Below the pieces are notes generated by a model. The model was not told where the DNA came from and searched no databases. It was given only the letters and a program-made list of their open reading frames with translations. From the NCBI RefSeq assembly GCF_002097715.1, contig NZ_CP020738.1:496001-560000 (forward strand): 64,000 nucleotides of DNA, read 5' to 3'. Made by a program: the position numbers and the translations under genes. The stretch is from Burkholderia ubonensis subsp. mesacidophila. Lineage in GTDB: Bacteria > Pseudomonadota > Gammaproteobacteria > Burkholderiales > Burkholderiaceae. This document shows positions 1-8,360 of this stretch, piece after piece. Positions within the stretch are counted from its first letter, which is position 1, and each line of letters starts with the position of its first letter.

Positions 1-667
1 GTGGTACGGACGGTCGCCCGCCTGCACCGGCTGCTCGACGAACATAGCCAAACCCGGATCGAAGTGGGCGTTGTGCCAACGGCAGGAAGTGAGCTTCGGA
101 TCGAGTTTGAAGAGTGCCAGCGACTGGCGAACTGGGCCGGTGTCGGTCTGACTCCCATCAACGGTCTGGGCGTGGGTACCGTGATGACGTTGCTATCCGG
201 GATCGGCGCGGACCTGGGCCGCTTTGCCAGCGTCAAGCATTTCTGTTCGTGGCTGGGGCCATGCCCCGGCATGAAGATCAGTGGCGGCAAGGTGCTGTCT
301 TCGGGTGGCGAAGCGTCCGGCCAACCGGGCAAGGCAGGCGTTGAAGATGGCGGCCATGGCCCTCTCGCGCAACGATTCGGCACTTGGCGCGTTCTACCGG
401 CGGCTGTGTACCCATATGGACAAGCCGCGCGCCAATACGGCGGCGGCCCACAAACTCGCGTGCATGGTGTCCCTCATGCTCACCTGCGGTGAGGCCTTTG
501 TCGAACAGGGACGGCAGCGCTCCGAGGAGCAGCAACAGCAGCGCCGTGCCGCAGCACTCGGCTTCCACTTCGAGCCCCAACCGGCAGCGGCGGGAAAGCA
601 ATCTGTGTGTATATGTTTTTCACCAAAGTACGAAAATTCAATGCACGGTAGCGGAGGAGTACGATGA
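1..667 (+). pseudogene. IS110-family transposase, C-terminal part, frameshifted and cut by the window edge
   Basis: The C-terminal part of an IS110/IS1111-type transposase (Transposase_20 region) is readable. The segment NGLGVGTVMTLLSGIGADLG and then FCSWLGPCPGMKISGGKVLS lies in frame 1. The expected continuation (KRPANRARQAL, ALGAFYRRL, AHKLACMVSLMLTCGEAF) lies in frame 2 from about base 305 to the stop at 665-667. A one-base change near 300-306 therefore separates the two halves. The N-terminal RuvC-like catalytic half would lie before base 1 and cannot be judged. The frame-2 reading ends in the start codon of the next gene. IS110 elements lack long terminal inverted repeats, so no right end was placed. 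A decayed element is more likely than programmed frameshifting, because no slippery run is obvious. Confidence 0.82.
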
Positions 668-1854
668 GTTCGGCAATTGCCAGAGAAATGGATGTCGGCG
701 TTGTGAGCAGCGATCTCGGCGAATTGGAGGTCGATCGATCAATAACGGCGGTCAGGCCGCCAACCCGCCCGAAACTGCCCTCGCTCACAGGCAGTAGATT
801 CTGGGCTGCATTCTTGGTATTTTTGTTTCACGCCTCCCTGCCCAGCGACCTCGCTCCATATTCAGACCCGACCACTCGGCACGTGTTTGCCGCTATTGTC
901 AGTAAAGCAGGCTGGCTGGGTGTTTCATACTTCTTCATACTCAGCGGATTCATTATGGTGTGGTCCGCCAAGGATAACGACACCGTTGGCGACTTTTACC
1001 TGCGACGCTTCGCGAAGATTTATCCGACTCACTGTCTGACTTGGGCGATTGCGTTCGTGGTCGGCGCGGTGGGGGTGGGGGAATACAAGCTGTGGTCGTC
1101 AAACCTTCTGTTGGTAAACACTTGGGTAGATGACGTCAAATTTTTCTTCGTGGCAAACAGGCCCAGTTGGTCGCTTTGCATCGAGGCCTTTTTTTATATG
1201 ATGTTCCCGGTGTTGTTTAAAGCGATGAAGGCAATACCGGAAAAGTTCGACATGTGGGGGCTGATAATCGCGACGGCGGCGTCCTTGCTCGTGCAGGCTT
1301 GTATTTACATTTGGGTCGAGCCGAATCACATGATGGGAGCGTTCCAAATCTCGCAGCGACATTTTTGGGCTTCATATATATTGCCGCCGCCGCGCCTGTT
1401 CGAATTCATTTCGGGAATGTTTGTCGCGCGGTTGCTGATGAATGGGCGGGCGCCCATGCTTTCGAAAACCGCTTCGCTCGCCTTGCTTTTTGCAACATAT
1501 ATCGGGGCGATGTTTGTCCCGTTCCAATTCGGTCTGAGTGTTGTTTACATTATTCCTGTCAGCTTGTTGATCGTCTCAATTGCACGTGACGATTTGGAGG
1601 CCAGGAAAACCGTGCTGAACGGGGAGACCTCTGTATGGCTGGGGGAGATCTCCTATGCATTTTATATGGTTCACTTTCTGGTGCTATTTTTCTTCTTGAA
1701 TTTGTTATCCGGGAAAAAGTTCGGTCTGCCGGAGGGAAGTGCGCTTATTGCTGTCGCACTTATACTGTCGGTCTCATGCGCGTCGTTTGTGTATCGATAC
1801 TTCGAGGTCCCGATGATGAGGAAAATATTGCATCATTTTAGATCAAGAAGCTGA
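664..1854 (+). CDS. Acyltransferase-3 family membrane protein (OafA/YrhL-like)
   Basis: A 396-residue polytopic membrane protein of the acyltransferase-3 family, which transfers acetyl or other acyl groups to envelope polysaccharides, lipids or small molecules. Family signs are the opening LTGSRFWAAFLVFLFHAS (about residues 41-58), FFILSGFIMV, the YLRRFAKIYP segment after the second membrane span, and about ten hydrophobic segments. The N-terminal 35 residues are polar and probably cytoplasmic. GGAGGAG sits just before the ATG, which overlaps the stop of the transposase remnant (ATGA). The gene is visibly more A/T-rich than its neighbours and follows an IS remnant, which suggests horizontal acquisition. 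No glycan biosynthesis genes lie beside it, so the acceptor is unknown. Confidence 0.85.
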   Translation: MSSAIAREMDVGVVSSDLGELEVDRSITAVRPPTRPKLPSLTGSRFWAAFLVFLFHASLPSDLAPYSDPTTRHVFAAIVSKAGWLGVSYFFILSGFIMVWSAKDNDTVGDFYLRRFAKIYPTHCLTWAIAFVVGAVGVGEYKLWSSNLLLVNTWVDDVKFFFVANRPSWSLCIEAFFYMMFPVLFKAMKAIPEKFDMWGLIIATAASLLVQACIYIWVEPNHMMGAFQISQRHFWASYILPPPRLFEFISGMFVARLLMNGRAPMLSKTASLALLFATYIGAMFVPFQFGLSVVYIIPVSLLIVSIARDDLEARKTVLNGETSVWLGEISYAFYMVHFLVLFFFLNLLSGKKFGLPEGSALIAVALILSVSCASFVYRYFEVPMMRKILHHFRSRS

Positions 1855-2130
1855 AGTCGCTTGCTTTGGCAGGCATGCTGAAATGCCGCTCCTGCCCATC
1901 ATCATGCGGGGCGGCTGAAACGTTGAATTGAGACTGTCACCTTTCAGGCCGTTGAAATACCTCCGTCCGCTCTGCACGATGTAGGTTCTCGAAATCAGAG
2001 GGGCCTTAATCAAGATCTTGGCCAATGGAAGTACCTGTGTCGGGCCGTCGCATCTGGCAGAATGGCGCGGCAGTTTCCGAGGGGGCCGCATCGAACGGCC
2101 CGACATTCTTTCGCCGAACCATTCATTCAC

Positions 2131-2565
2131 ATGACCGCACAATCAGACGTCGCAATCCAATTGGCCGCTGTCGGACAGCCGACGGCCCGGGACCTGATCA
2201 GCCGCAAGCTCAACGAATACAACGACGCGATTACCGGCCAGCCCGACAACACGGCGCTCGACGTGTACCTGACCGACCCGAAGACCGGGGAAGTCCTCGG
2301 CGGGCTGGTCGGCCGGACCTCGCTGGGGCTGTTCTTCATCGACCTGTTGTACGTGCCCGAATCGCTGCGCAAGGACGGCCTCGGCAGCAAGCTGCTGCAC
2401 GCGGCGGAAGCGGAGGCGAAGCAGCGCGGCTGCGCGCGCGCGGTGCTGTACACGATCACGTTCCAGGCGCCTGCGTTCTACGAGAAGCACGGCTACCGCG
2501 CATTCGGCGAAGTGCCGTGCCAGCCGGCCGGGACCGCGCGCGTGTTCATGGTGAAGGAACTCTGA
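2131..2565 (+). CDS. GNAT family N-acetyltransferase
   Basis: A 144-residue GCN5-related acetyltransferase. The acetyl-CoA-binding motif A region reads LLYVPESLRKDGLGSKLLHAAEAEA, followed by the typical C-terminal ATFYEKHGY-like element (APAFYEKHGYRAFGE). The substrate is not indicated. An upstream in-frame ATG at 2062 exists, but the family fold starts after MTAQSDVAIQ, so the ATG at 2131 is preferred. It is convergent with the next acetyltransferase gene, and a hairpin lies between them. Confidence 0.8.
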   Translation: MTAQSDVAIQLAAVGQPTARDLISRKLNEYNDAITGQPDNTALDVYLTDPKTGEVLGGLVGRTSLGLFFIDLLYVPESLRKDGLGSKLLHAAEAEAKQRGCARAVLYTITFQAPAFYEKHGYRAFGEVPCQPAGTARVFMVKEL

Positions 2566-2573
2566 GCGTCGTC

Positions 2574-2604
2574 GGCCGATCCGGATCGCATCGTCCGGTC
2601 GGCC
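2574..2604. terminator. Hairpin between convergent GNAT genes
   Basis: Arms GGCCGATCCGGA (2574-2585) and TCCGGTCGGCC (2594-2604) pair with one bulged base around an 8-nt loop. It sits between two convergent stop codons and has no strong U-tract, so a bidirectional terminator is plausible but not certain. Confidence 0.5.
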
Positions 2605-2630
2605 TGTCGGATGCGCTGTCTGCAAGAACG

Positions 2631-3185
2631 TCAGGCTCGCCCGGTTGCTTCGTTGCGCAGGTCCTTGTACCAGAACAGCGCGATCTCGCCGTCGTTCTCG
2701 CTGCCTGCGTACAGGAAGCGATCATGACCGCCGAGCACGAAGCCCGCACGCGCATACGCGCGGCATGCCGGTACGTTGTCGGCCTGGGTCTCCAGCCGCA
2801 TGAAATCGAATCGCTCGCTGATCGCCCACGTTGTCGCGGCTGACAGCAGCAATGGCCCGATCCCTCGCCCGCGATGCGCGCGATCGACCGCGATCTCGGC
2901 GATTTCCGCCATGCCGTTCCAGCTTTCCGAGATCGCGACGAATCCGGCGAGCCGTCCGCGCGCCGTCGCCTGAAACAGCGCGTTGCGGCCGGCGGCTTCC
3001 TGCGCCCATCCGGCGGGATCGAAGCCGTAGTCCTTTCGACGGAGCGGAACAGGGCGGCAATCGAGAAGGTCCTGATACGGCGCGTTCAGTTCGTGCGCAA
3101 TGTCCAGCGAGAAGTCGCATGCATTCAGTTCGTCGACGGATAGCGCTTCCACTTTCTCGATACAGGCGCGGTCGCTCTGGTTCAT
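2631..3185 (-). CDS. GNAT acetyltransferase resembling streptothricin acetyltransferases
   Basis: About 184 residues. The acetyl-CoA motif is AEIAEIAVDRAHRGRGIGPLLL, followed by FDFMRLETQADNVPACRAYA and the closing segment GFVLGGHDRFLYAG...EIALFWYKDL. That combination (LETQ.NNVPAC, GFVLGG.D.FLY, EIALFWY) is the signature of Sat-type enzymes that acetylate the beta-lysine amine of streptothricin. The similarity is from motif memory and the true substrate is unproven. The start is uncertain: an in-frame ATG at 3233 would add 16 residues, and neither start has a good ribosome site. It follows the XAC2610-like gene on the same strand with a gap of about 120 bp. Confidence 0.75.
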   Translation of the reverse strand: MNQSDRACIEKVEALSVDELNACDFSLDIAHELNAPYQDLLDCRPVPLRRKDYGFDPAGWAQEAAGRNALFQATARGRLAGFVAISESWNGMAEIAEIAVDRAHRGRGIGPLLLSAATTWAISERFDFMRLETQADNVPACRAYARAGFVLGGHDRFLYAGSENDGEIALFWYKDLRNEATGRA

Positions 3186-3303
3186 GTCTCTGGGCCGTGT
3201 GGTTGACGGGATCGCGGCGAGCCGGTTCGTCATGGCGCGCTCGCGCGCAAGGGCTCGAGTGTATGCCGCGCTTCCAATATGCGGGAAGCGCCGACGCGTC
3301 GCG

Positions 3304-4170
3304 TCAGCCGCCCGTCGCTTCCCGCACGCTGATCCAGCCCGACACGACGCCCGCGCGCGGATTGCGATACCGCACCTTCAGCCAGCGAGCGTCGGGACTG
3401 ACGTCGATCATCTCCAGCGTGTCGCCCGCGACGACATTGCGCCGGGTCGGCGCATCCGTCATCGCATCGTGCAGCGGCAACCGCGCCACGCGCACCTTGA
3501 ACGTGACCTTGCCGCCGCCGTACGCGTCAGGGCGGCGCGCGACCCGGCGGCCGCGCGCGTCGTAGGTCGCGAGCATCGATGCGGGCCCCACGCCGGGGGC
3601 ATCGTCGAGCAGCGCGCTCACGTCGTCCGGCATCGCTTCGTTGGCCCGGTAGAGATACAGCCGACCGTTGCCGTCGTAGCGATAGGCGTCGGTGTACCAG
3701 AGCGGACCGCCGCGACAGGAGCTGTACAGCGTACGCTCCTTCGGCTTCGGGACGACGTCGGTCAGTTCGCCGCACTGGCCGTGCGGCAGGTCGTCCGCCG
3801 GCATGCGCAGCGGCACGAAACGTTGGCGCGCCGCGTCGTACAGGTAGATCCGGTAGCTGAAGTTGACCATGCCGCTCGGCGCGGTGACCGCGAGGTCCTG
3901 ATGGCCATCGAAGTTGTAGTCGGCGGTGTCGAAATCGTAGCGCCCTTCTTCGTCGGTGACGCCGACGTCCAGCGTCTGCGTAGCGCCGCTCGGCAGGAAG
4001 CGGACGGTGAAATGCTCGCCGTCGGCGCGCTCGATGCGGGCGGTCACGTCGTGGTCGACCTTGAACGTCAGCAGCGGCTCGGCGGCGTGCACGGCGACGG
4101 GCAGCGTGCAGCAGGCGAGGCAGGCCGCGGCGAAGTGCAGGAATGGCAGGGGCGGAAAGGAGCGTTTCAT
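3304..4170 (-). CDS. Secreted XAC2610-like / SH3-like periplasmic protein
   Basis: A 288-residue exported protein. The N-terminus (MKRSFPPLPFLHFAAACLACC...AVHAAEP) is a signal peptide with probable cleavage after AHA/AA near residue 29. The body contains an FG-GAP/calcium-loop-like segment (DYNFDGHQDLAV, about residues 87-98), also seen in XAC2610-type proteins. A C-terminal stretch (NVVAGDTLEMIDVSPDARWLKVRYRNP...GWISVREA) looks like a bacterial SH3 domain. Proteins of this build are periplasmic and in some bacteria act as inhibitors or sensors, but no role can be assigned here. It ends upstream of the Sat-like acetyltransferase on the same strand. Confidence 0.65.
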   Translation of the reverse strand: MKRSFPPLPFLHFAAACLACCTLPVAVHAAEPLLTFKVDHDVTARIERADGEHFTVRFLPSGATQTLDVGVTDEEGRYDFDTADYNFDGHQDLAVTAPSGMVNFSYRIYLYDAARQRFVPLRMPADDLPHGQCGELTDVVPKPKERTLYSSCRGGPLWYTDAYRYDGNGRLYLYRANEAMPDDVSALLDDAPGVGPASMLATYDARGRRVARRPDAYGGGKVTFKVRVARLPLHDAMTDAPTRRNVVAGDTLEMIDVSPDARWLKVRYRNPRAGVVSGWISVREATGG

Positions 4171-4219
4171 CGGGCTTCGTGATCGAGTGTGTGGGCGTGC
4201 GTCAGCCGGTGCGCCGTCG

Positions 4220-4564
4220 TCATGCCGAGTCCGCGTGCGCGGCTTCGGCGTCGCGCGCCTTCAGCCACAGACCGAAGTCGCGCATGACTTCGACGACGGG
4301 CCGCAGCCGGTCGCCGTCGGCGGTCAGGTCGTATTCGACCTTGACCGGCACTTCCGGATACACGGTTCGCCGGACGAGCCCGGCCTCTTCGAGCGCCCGG
4401 AGATCGAGGGTCAACATCCGCTGCGAGATGCCCGGCACGTCGCGGCGCAGGTCGCTGAAGCGTTTCGGCCCGTCGAGCAGGTACGACACCAGCAGCAATC
4501 GCCAGCGCCCGCCCAGCAGGCGCATCGCTTCTTCAACGGAACATCCGGTCGCACTCGTTTTCAT
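4220..4564 (-). CDS. HxlR family transcriptional regulator
   Basis: A 114-residue winged-helix protein. CSVEEAMRLLGGRWRLLLVSYLLDGPKRFSDLRRDVPGISQRMLTLDLRALEEAGLVRR shows the full HxlR pattern: Cys near the N-terminus, GGRW, FSDLRR, ISQRML, and then the wing. It is transcribed divergently from the glutathione-transferase gene at 4688, which is its likely target, as is usual for HxlR regulators paired with redox or detoxification enzymes. The Cys in ATGCSVEE may be a redox sensor. An upstream in-frame ATG at 4606 would add 14 non-conserved residues, so the inner start is used. Confidence 0.85.
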   Translation of the reverse strand: MKTSATGCSVEEAMRLLGGRWRLLLVSYLLDGPKRFSDLRRDVPGISQRMLTLDLRALEEAGLVRRTVYPEVPVKVEYDLTADGDRLRPVVEVMRDFGLWLKARDAEAAHADSA

Positions 4565-4687
4565 GCAGCTGGCTCGGTCAGTTAAATTTTTGTGGCTACG
4601 GCACAAACTACTGCCGTCTTCTCATCGGTGTTTCGATGCGTGATATTAGCGCCCGCATCGTCGCATATCGAAACCTCAAGGAACGCC

Positions 4688-5320
4688 ATGAAGCTCTACC
4701 ACGCCCCCGGCAGCTGTTCGCAGGCCATTCTTGTCGTGCTCCGCGAGCTCGGGCTGGACATCGACATCGTCGAGGTCGATCCCCGCAAGCACGTGATCGA
4801 AGACGGCCGCGACTACTACGACGTCGCCGAGCTCGGCTACGTGCCGCTGCTCGAACTCGACGACGGCACGTGCCTGCGGGAAGGGCCCGTCATCGCCCAG
4901 TTCCTGGCCGACCAGCGGCCGGAAGCGGGGCTCGCGCCGGCGCACGGCACGATGGAACGCTATCGGCTGCTCGAGTGGCTCAATTTCCTGACGGCGGAAA
5001 TCCACAAGGGATTCATCCCGCTGCTGTATGCGGGCCTGGCCGGCAAGTACGTGGAGCCCGCGCGAAGAAAGCTCGACAGCCGCTTTGCGTGGACCGACCG
5101 GCAACTGGCGGGGCGAACCTTCCTGCTGGGCGACGCGTTCACGATCGCGGACACGTATCTGTTCGCGCTGACGGGCTGGGGCAAGGCCGCGTGGATGCGG
5201 TCGGTGTACAACGCGGATATCGACCTCGGCGCGTATCGTCATCTCGAGGCATGGTACGAGCGGGTCAGGAGCCGGGCGTCGGTGCAGCACGTGCTGGCGG
5301 CGGACGGGCTGCTGACCTAG
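4688..5320 (+). CDS. Glutathione S-transferase family protein
   Basis: A 210-residue protein with a thioredoxin-like GST N-domain (MKLYHAPGSCSQAILVVLRELGL, then VPLLELDDGTCLREGPVIAQFLAD with the cis-Pro) and an alpha-helical C-domain (FTIADTYLFALTGW, the N-capping box and hydrophobic staple region). The PGSCSQ segment places Ser/Cys at the usual catalytic position, as in the beta class. It conjugates or reduces electrophiles using glutathione; the substrate is unknown. It is divergent from the HxlR gene. The upstream in-frame ATG at 4592 would cross the regulator promoter and is rejected. Confidence 0.88.
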   Translation: MKLYHAPGSCSQAILVVLRELGLDIDIVEVDPRKHVIEDGRDYYDVAELGYVPLLELDDGTCLREGPVIAQFLADQRPEAGLAPAHGTMERYRLLEWLNFLTAEIHKGFIPLLYAGLAGKYVEPARRKLDSRFAWTDRQLAGRTFLLGDAFTIADTYLFALTGWGKAAWMRSVYNADIDLGAYRHLEAWYERVRSRASVQHVLAADGLLT

Positions 5321-5336
5321 GCGCCGTGTCGGTGAA

Positions 5337-6143
5337 TCAGTTTCGGCCTGCCGTCGGCGCATCGTGCCGCTGAACTTCCAGATACCGGCTCGGCGTTTCG
5401 CCAAGCACGCGCCGAAACGCGGACGTGAACGCGCTCGGGCTCGCGTAGCCGAGGTCGAGCGCGACCCGGGTCACCGGCTGCCCCTCGCTCAGGCGCGCGA
5501 CCGCCGCGAGCAGGCAGACCTGCTGCCGCCATGCGGCGAAGCTCACGCCGGTCTGGTCGCGGAAGAGGCGCGTGAAGGTGCGTCGGCTCATCCCGGCGTC
5601 GGCCGCCACCGTGTCGAGAGCGATTGCGATCGACGGCGCTTCGAACAGTTGCCGGCACACGCGTGCCAGCCGCGGATCGTCCGGCAACGGCGCATGTAGC
5701 GACAGGCGCGGCATGGCCGCCATTTCCGCGACGAGCAAGGCCATCAGCTTGCCGGCGCGCCCGTCGACGTCGTACAGCGCCGGGAGGTCGATCGCGCCGT
5801 CGAGCAACTGCTTCAGCAACGGCGATACGCCGTACACGCAGCAATGGTCGGGCAGTCCCGCCGCATGCGCCGCGTCGTCCGACACGAAGGTATTGAGCAT
5901 CGTGACCGGGCCGCTCATCGTCATTTCATGCACGACGCCGGCCGGGACCCAGCAGGCCCGCTGCGGCGGCACAAGCCAGCGGCCCTGCGGGGTGGCCATG
6001 CTGATTGCGCCGCGCGATGCGAACGCGAACTGCCCGCGTCGATGCGCGTGCGTCGGGAACGTCAGGCCGGCCGGATAGTCGTTCGCGGTCACCACCACGC
6101 TGCGCGGGATGTTCTCGTAGGGATCGAGCAGGGTATTTCGCAT
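5337..6143 (-). CDS. AraC family transcriptional regulator with N-terminal cupin
   Basis: 268 residues. The N-terminal AraC_binding cupin (FPTHAHRRGQFAFASRGAISMATPQGRWLVPPQRACWVPAGVVHEM) is followed by two helix-turn-helix motifs. The first is SIAIALDTVAADAGMSRRTFTRLFRDQTG; the second is PVTRVALDLGYASPSAFTSAFRRVLGETPSRY. The start MRNTLLDPYEN is chosen because upstream residues are basic and not conserved in the family. It is divergent from the hydrolase at 6281, which it may control. The effector is unknown. Confidence 0.85.
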   Translation of the reverse strand: MRNTLLDPYENIPRSVVVTANDYPAGLTFPTHAHRRGQFAFASRGAISMATPQGRWLVPPQRACWVPAGVVHEMTMSGPVTMLNTFVSDDAAHAAGLPDHCCVYGVSPLLKQLLDGAIDLPALYDVDGRAGKLMALLVAEMAAMPRLSLHAPLPDDPRLARVCRQLFEAPSIAIALDTVAADAGMSRRTFTRLFRDQTGVSFAAWRQQVCLLAAVARLSEGQPVTRVALDLGYASPSAFTSAFRRVLGETPSRYLEVQRHDAPTAGRN

Positions 6144-6280
6144 GGCCCGGATTCTATAGCGAATGGCCTGACGTCGAAGGCGGGCCTTGATCGAGCGGCC
6201 TACGATCCGTTTCACGCGTGACGCGACGACGCAGTCGAACCAGTCGCCGGACGCCTGATCGTGATTCTTCCGGAGTCGAT

Positions 6281-7102
6281 ATGCCCAATTCCTTTCATCG
6301 CGTGGGGAACGGTCCTCATGCTGTTCTCGTGCTGCACGGCTGGTTCGGCGACGCGCGCTCGTTCGAGCCGATCGAAGCCTGGCTTTCGAGAGATCGGTTT
6401 TCCTACGTATTCGTCGATTATCGAGGCTATGGCGACAGCCGCGACACGCGCGGCGCTTACACGATCGACGAGATTGCCGCCGATGCGCTTGCGCTCGCGG
6501 ATGCGCTTGGCTTTCGCACCTTCAGCCTCGTCGGTCATTCGATGGGCGCCATGGCGATCGAGAAGATTGCCGCATGCGCGCCCGAGCGCGTGCGTTCGCT
6601 GGTGCCGGTCGCGCCTGTTCCGTGCGGCGGCATCGCGTTCGACGCCGCAAAGCGTGCGCTGTTCGAAGGCGCCGCCGCGCATCCGGGCAATCGGCGAACC
6701 ATCATCGACCGCAGCACCGGCGGCCGCTTGCCGTCGTCGTGGGTCGAATGGAAAGCGGCGTATTCGGCAGCGCATTCGTCGCCGGAAGCGTTTGCCGCCT
6801 ACTTCCACGCATGGGCCGATACGGACTTCAGCGACGAGATTGTCGGGCGGCATCCGGTGAAGGTGCTGGTGGGCGAGCACGATCCGACGTTCAATGCGGC
6901 GCTGATGGCGGAGACCTACCTGCGGCGGTATCCGCTGGCCACGGTCGAGGTGCTGGCGAACGCCGGCCACTATCCGATGAACGAAACCCCGCTCGCGCTG
7001 GTGGCGGCGATCGAGTCGTTTCTGCTCGCGGTGGCCGAGGCGGAAGACGTTTCGACATTCCCGCTTGACGCACGCCGATCCTCGACTATATTCAATCCAT
7101 AA
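6281..7102 (+). CDS. Alpha/beta hydrolase
   Basis: A 273-residue alpha/beta-fold hydrolase. The oxyanion region is VLVLHGWFGDARSF, the nucleophile elbow is GHSMG with Ser87, the acid is in VLVGEHDPTF, and the base His is in NAGHYPMNETP. No signal peptide is present, so it should be cytoplasmic. The substrate is unknown. The ATG at 6281 is used because the preceding 21 residues of the longer frame are arginine-rich and lie in the regulator promoter region. The 3' end of the gene contains the promoter for the following ArsR gene. Confidence 0.87.
   Translation: MPNSFHRVGNGPHAVLVLHGWFGDARSFEPIEAWLSRDRFSYVFVDYRGYGDSRDTRGAYTIDEIAADALALADALGFRTFSLVGHSMGAMAIEKIAACAPERVRSLVPVAPVPCGGIAFDAAKRALFEGAAAHPGNRRTIIDRSTGGRLPSSWVEWKAAYSAAHSSPEAFAAYFHAWADTDFSDEIVGRHPVKVLVGEHDPTFNAALMAETYLRRYPLATVEVLANAGHYPMNETPLALVAAIESFLLAVAEAEDVSTFPLDARRSSTIFNP
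7065..7092 (+). promoter_or_regulatory. Sigma-70-type promoter for the arsR-AHSA1 pair
   Basis: TTGACG (7065-7070) and TATATT (7087-7092) are separated by 16 bp. This is close to the -35/-10 consensus and well placed 32 bp before the ArsR ATG. It lies inside the 3' end of the hydrolase gene. Confidence 0.65.
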
Positions 7103-7114
7103 CCCGGGAGTTAT
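7099..7114. promoter_or_regulatory. Candidate ArsR operator
   Basis: The inverted repeat ATAAC-CCGGGA-GTTAT lies between the -10 box and the ArsR start codon, where an autorepressor would bind. Its assignment to the ArsR protein is inference from position. Confidence 0.45.
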
Positions 7115-7123
7115 GAATTCGAC

Positions 7124-7447
7124 ATGCAGAACGATCACGATGTGCTCTTCAGAACGCTCGCCGACCCGACCCGGCGGGCGATCTTCGAGCGCTTGTGTCG
7201 CGAGGGCGAGCAGACGGTCGGCGCACTGACGGCGCGGGCCGGGATTTCGCAGCCGGCCGTGTCGAAGCATCTCGGTGTCCTGAAGGAGGCCGGCCTGGTG
7301 CGTGACCGTCACGCGGGCCGGCAGACGCATTACAGCGCGCAACTCGGCGCGCTGGCCCCGCTGATCGACTGGACGAGCCGGATGACCGGCTTCTGGCAGG
7401 GCCGGTTCGACCGGCTTGAAGACCTGCTCCGGAGGATGGATCAATGA
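7124..7447 (+). CDS. ArsR/SmtB-type winged-helix regulator
   Basis: A 107-residue protein with FRTLADPTRRAIFERLCREGEQTVGALTARAGISQPAVSKHLGVLKEAGLVRDRHAGRQTHY, a complete ArsR winged helix. No metal-binding CVC motif is present, so it belongs to the non-metal group (SdpR-like) usually coupled to an AHSA1/START protein. Its stop overlaps the start of that downstream gene (ATGA), indicating translational coupling. Confidence 0.9.
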   Translation: MQNDHDVLFRTLADPTRRAIFERLCREGEQTVGALTARAGISQPAVSKHLGVLKEAGLVRDRHAGRQTHYSAQLGALAPLIDWTSRMTGFWQGRFDRLEDLLRRMDQ

Positions 7448-7854
7448 GCAATGCCGAGACAGAAACGCGCTCCGTCGTTGTCGAACGGGAGGTGCCGTAT
7501 CCGCCGGAGAAAATCTGGCGCACGCTCACGCAGCCGCATCTGCTCGCGGAGTGGCTGATGCGGAACGACTTCGAGCCCGTTGTCGATCACCGCTTCAGCC
7601 TGAGCGCGGACTGGGGCGCGGTCGATTGCCGGGTGCTCGCGGTCGAGCCGCACCGGACGCTGTCTTATACGTGGGCCGCCTACGGCCTCGACAGCGTCGT
7701 GACCTGGACGCTCACCCCGACGAAAACCGGGACCCTCCTGCGGATGGAGCAGTCGGGATTCCGGCAGGATCAGGAACAGGCGTACCAAGGTGCGAAATAC
7801 GGCTGGCAGAAATTCCTCGCGGCGCTGGAGCATGTGCTGGCGCGACCGGATTGA
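7444..7854 (+). CDS. SRPBCC/AHSA1 domain protein
   Basis: A 136-residue START/Bet v1-like protein. VEREVPYPPEKIWRTLTQPHLLAEWL opens the fold, and TWTLTPTKTGTLLRMEQSGF...GWQKFLAALEHVLA closes it, as in the activator of Hsp90 ATPase homologue family. Members bind hydrophobic ligands in a helix-grip cavity; the function of the ArsR-coupled members is mostly unknown. Its start overlaps the ArsR stop. Confidence 0.88.
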   Translation: MSNAETETRSVVVEREVPYPPEKIWRTLTQPHLLAEWLMRNDFEPVVDHRFSLSADWGAVDCRVLAVEPHRTLSYTWAAYGLDSVVTWTLTPTKTGTLLRMEQSGFRQDQEQAYQGAKYGWQKFLAALEHVLARPD

Positions 7855-7929
7855 CATCGGCCTTCACGACGCGAAACGAAGCGGGTTCCGTACGGCAATT
7901 TCGGCATTCACGTCCAAGGAGAAGCGCGC

Positions 7930-8334
7930 ATGAAGAAAAGCGAGTCGCAGCAGGAGAACGGCCAGTCACCTTCGCAACTTATCGACGCGAGAATCGAGGA
8001 ATTGGGCGACTGGCGCGGCGAGATGCTCGGCCGGCTGAGGGCGCTCGTCAAGGAAGCTGATCCCGACGTCGTCGAGGAGTGGAAGTGGCGCGGGGTGCCG
8101 GTGTGGTCGGATGGCGGCATCATCTGCACCGGCGAGACCTACAAGAGCGTCGTGAAGATGACCTTCGCGAAAGGGGCGGCATTGCAGGATCCCGCCGGCC
8201 TGTTCAATTCCAGTCTCGAAGGGAACACGCGGCGCGCGATCGATTTCCGCGAAGGGGAAACGATCGACGAACGCGCGTTGAAGACGCTCGTGCGCGATGC
8301 GGTGGCGCTGAACAGGTCGAAGGCCAGGCGCTGA
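7930..8334 (+). CDS. DUF1801 domain protein
   Basis: A 134-residue cytoplasmic protein. LIDARIEELGDWRGEMLGRLRALVKEADPDVVEEWKWRGVPVWSDGGIICTGETYKSVVKMTFAKGA matches the YdhG/DUF1801 pattern (iron-chaperone frataxin-like fold in the family name). No function can be assigned. AAGGAG lies about 8 nt before the ATG. It follows the ArsR-AHSA1 pair by 75 bp and may share their transcript. Confidence 0.8.
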   Translation: MKKSESQQENGQSPSQLIDARIEELGDWRGEMLGRLRALVKEADPDVVEEWKWRGVPVWSDGGIICTGETYKSVVKMTFAKGAALQDPAGLFNSSLEGNTRRAIDFREGETIDERALKTLVRDAVALNRSKARR

Positions 8335-8360
8335 GCGGCGGCGCGAATCAACGTGTGGCG

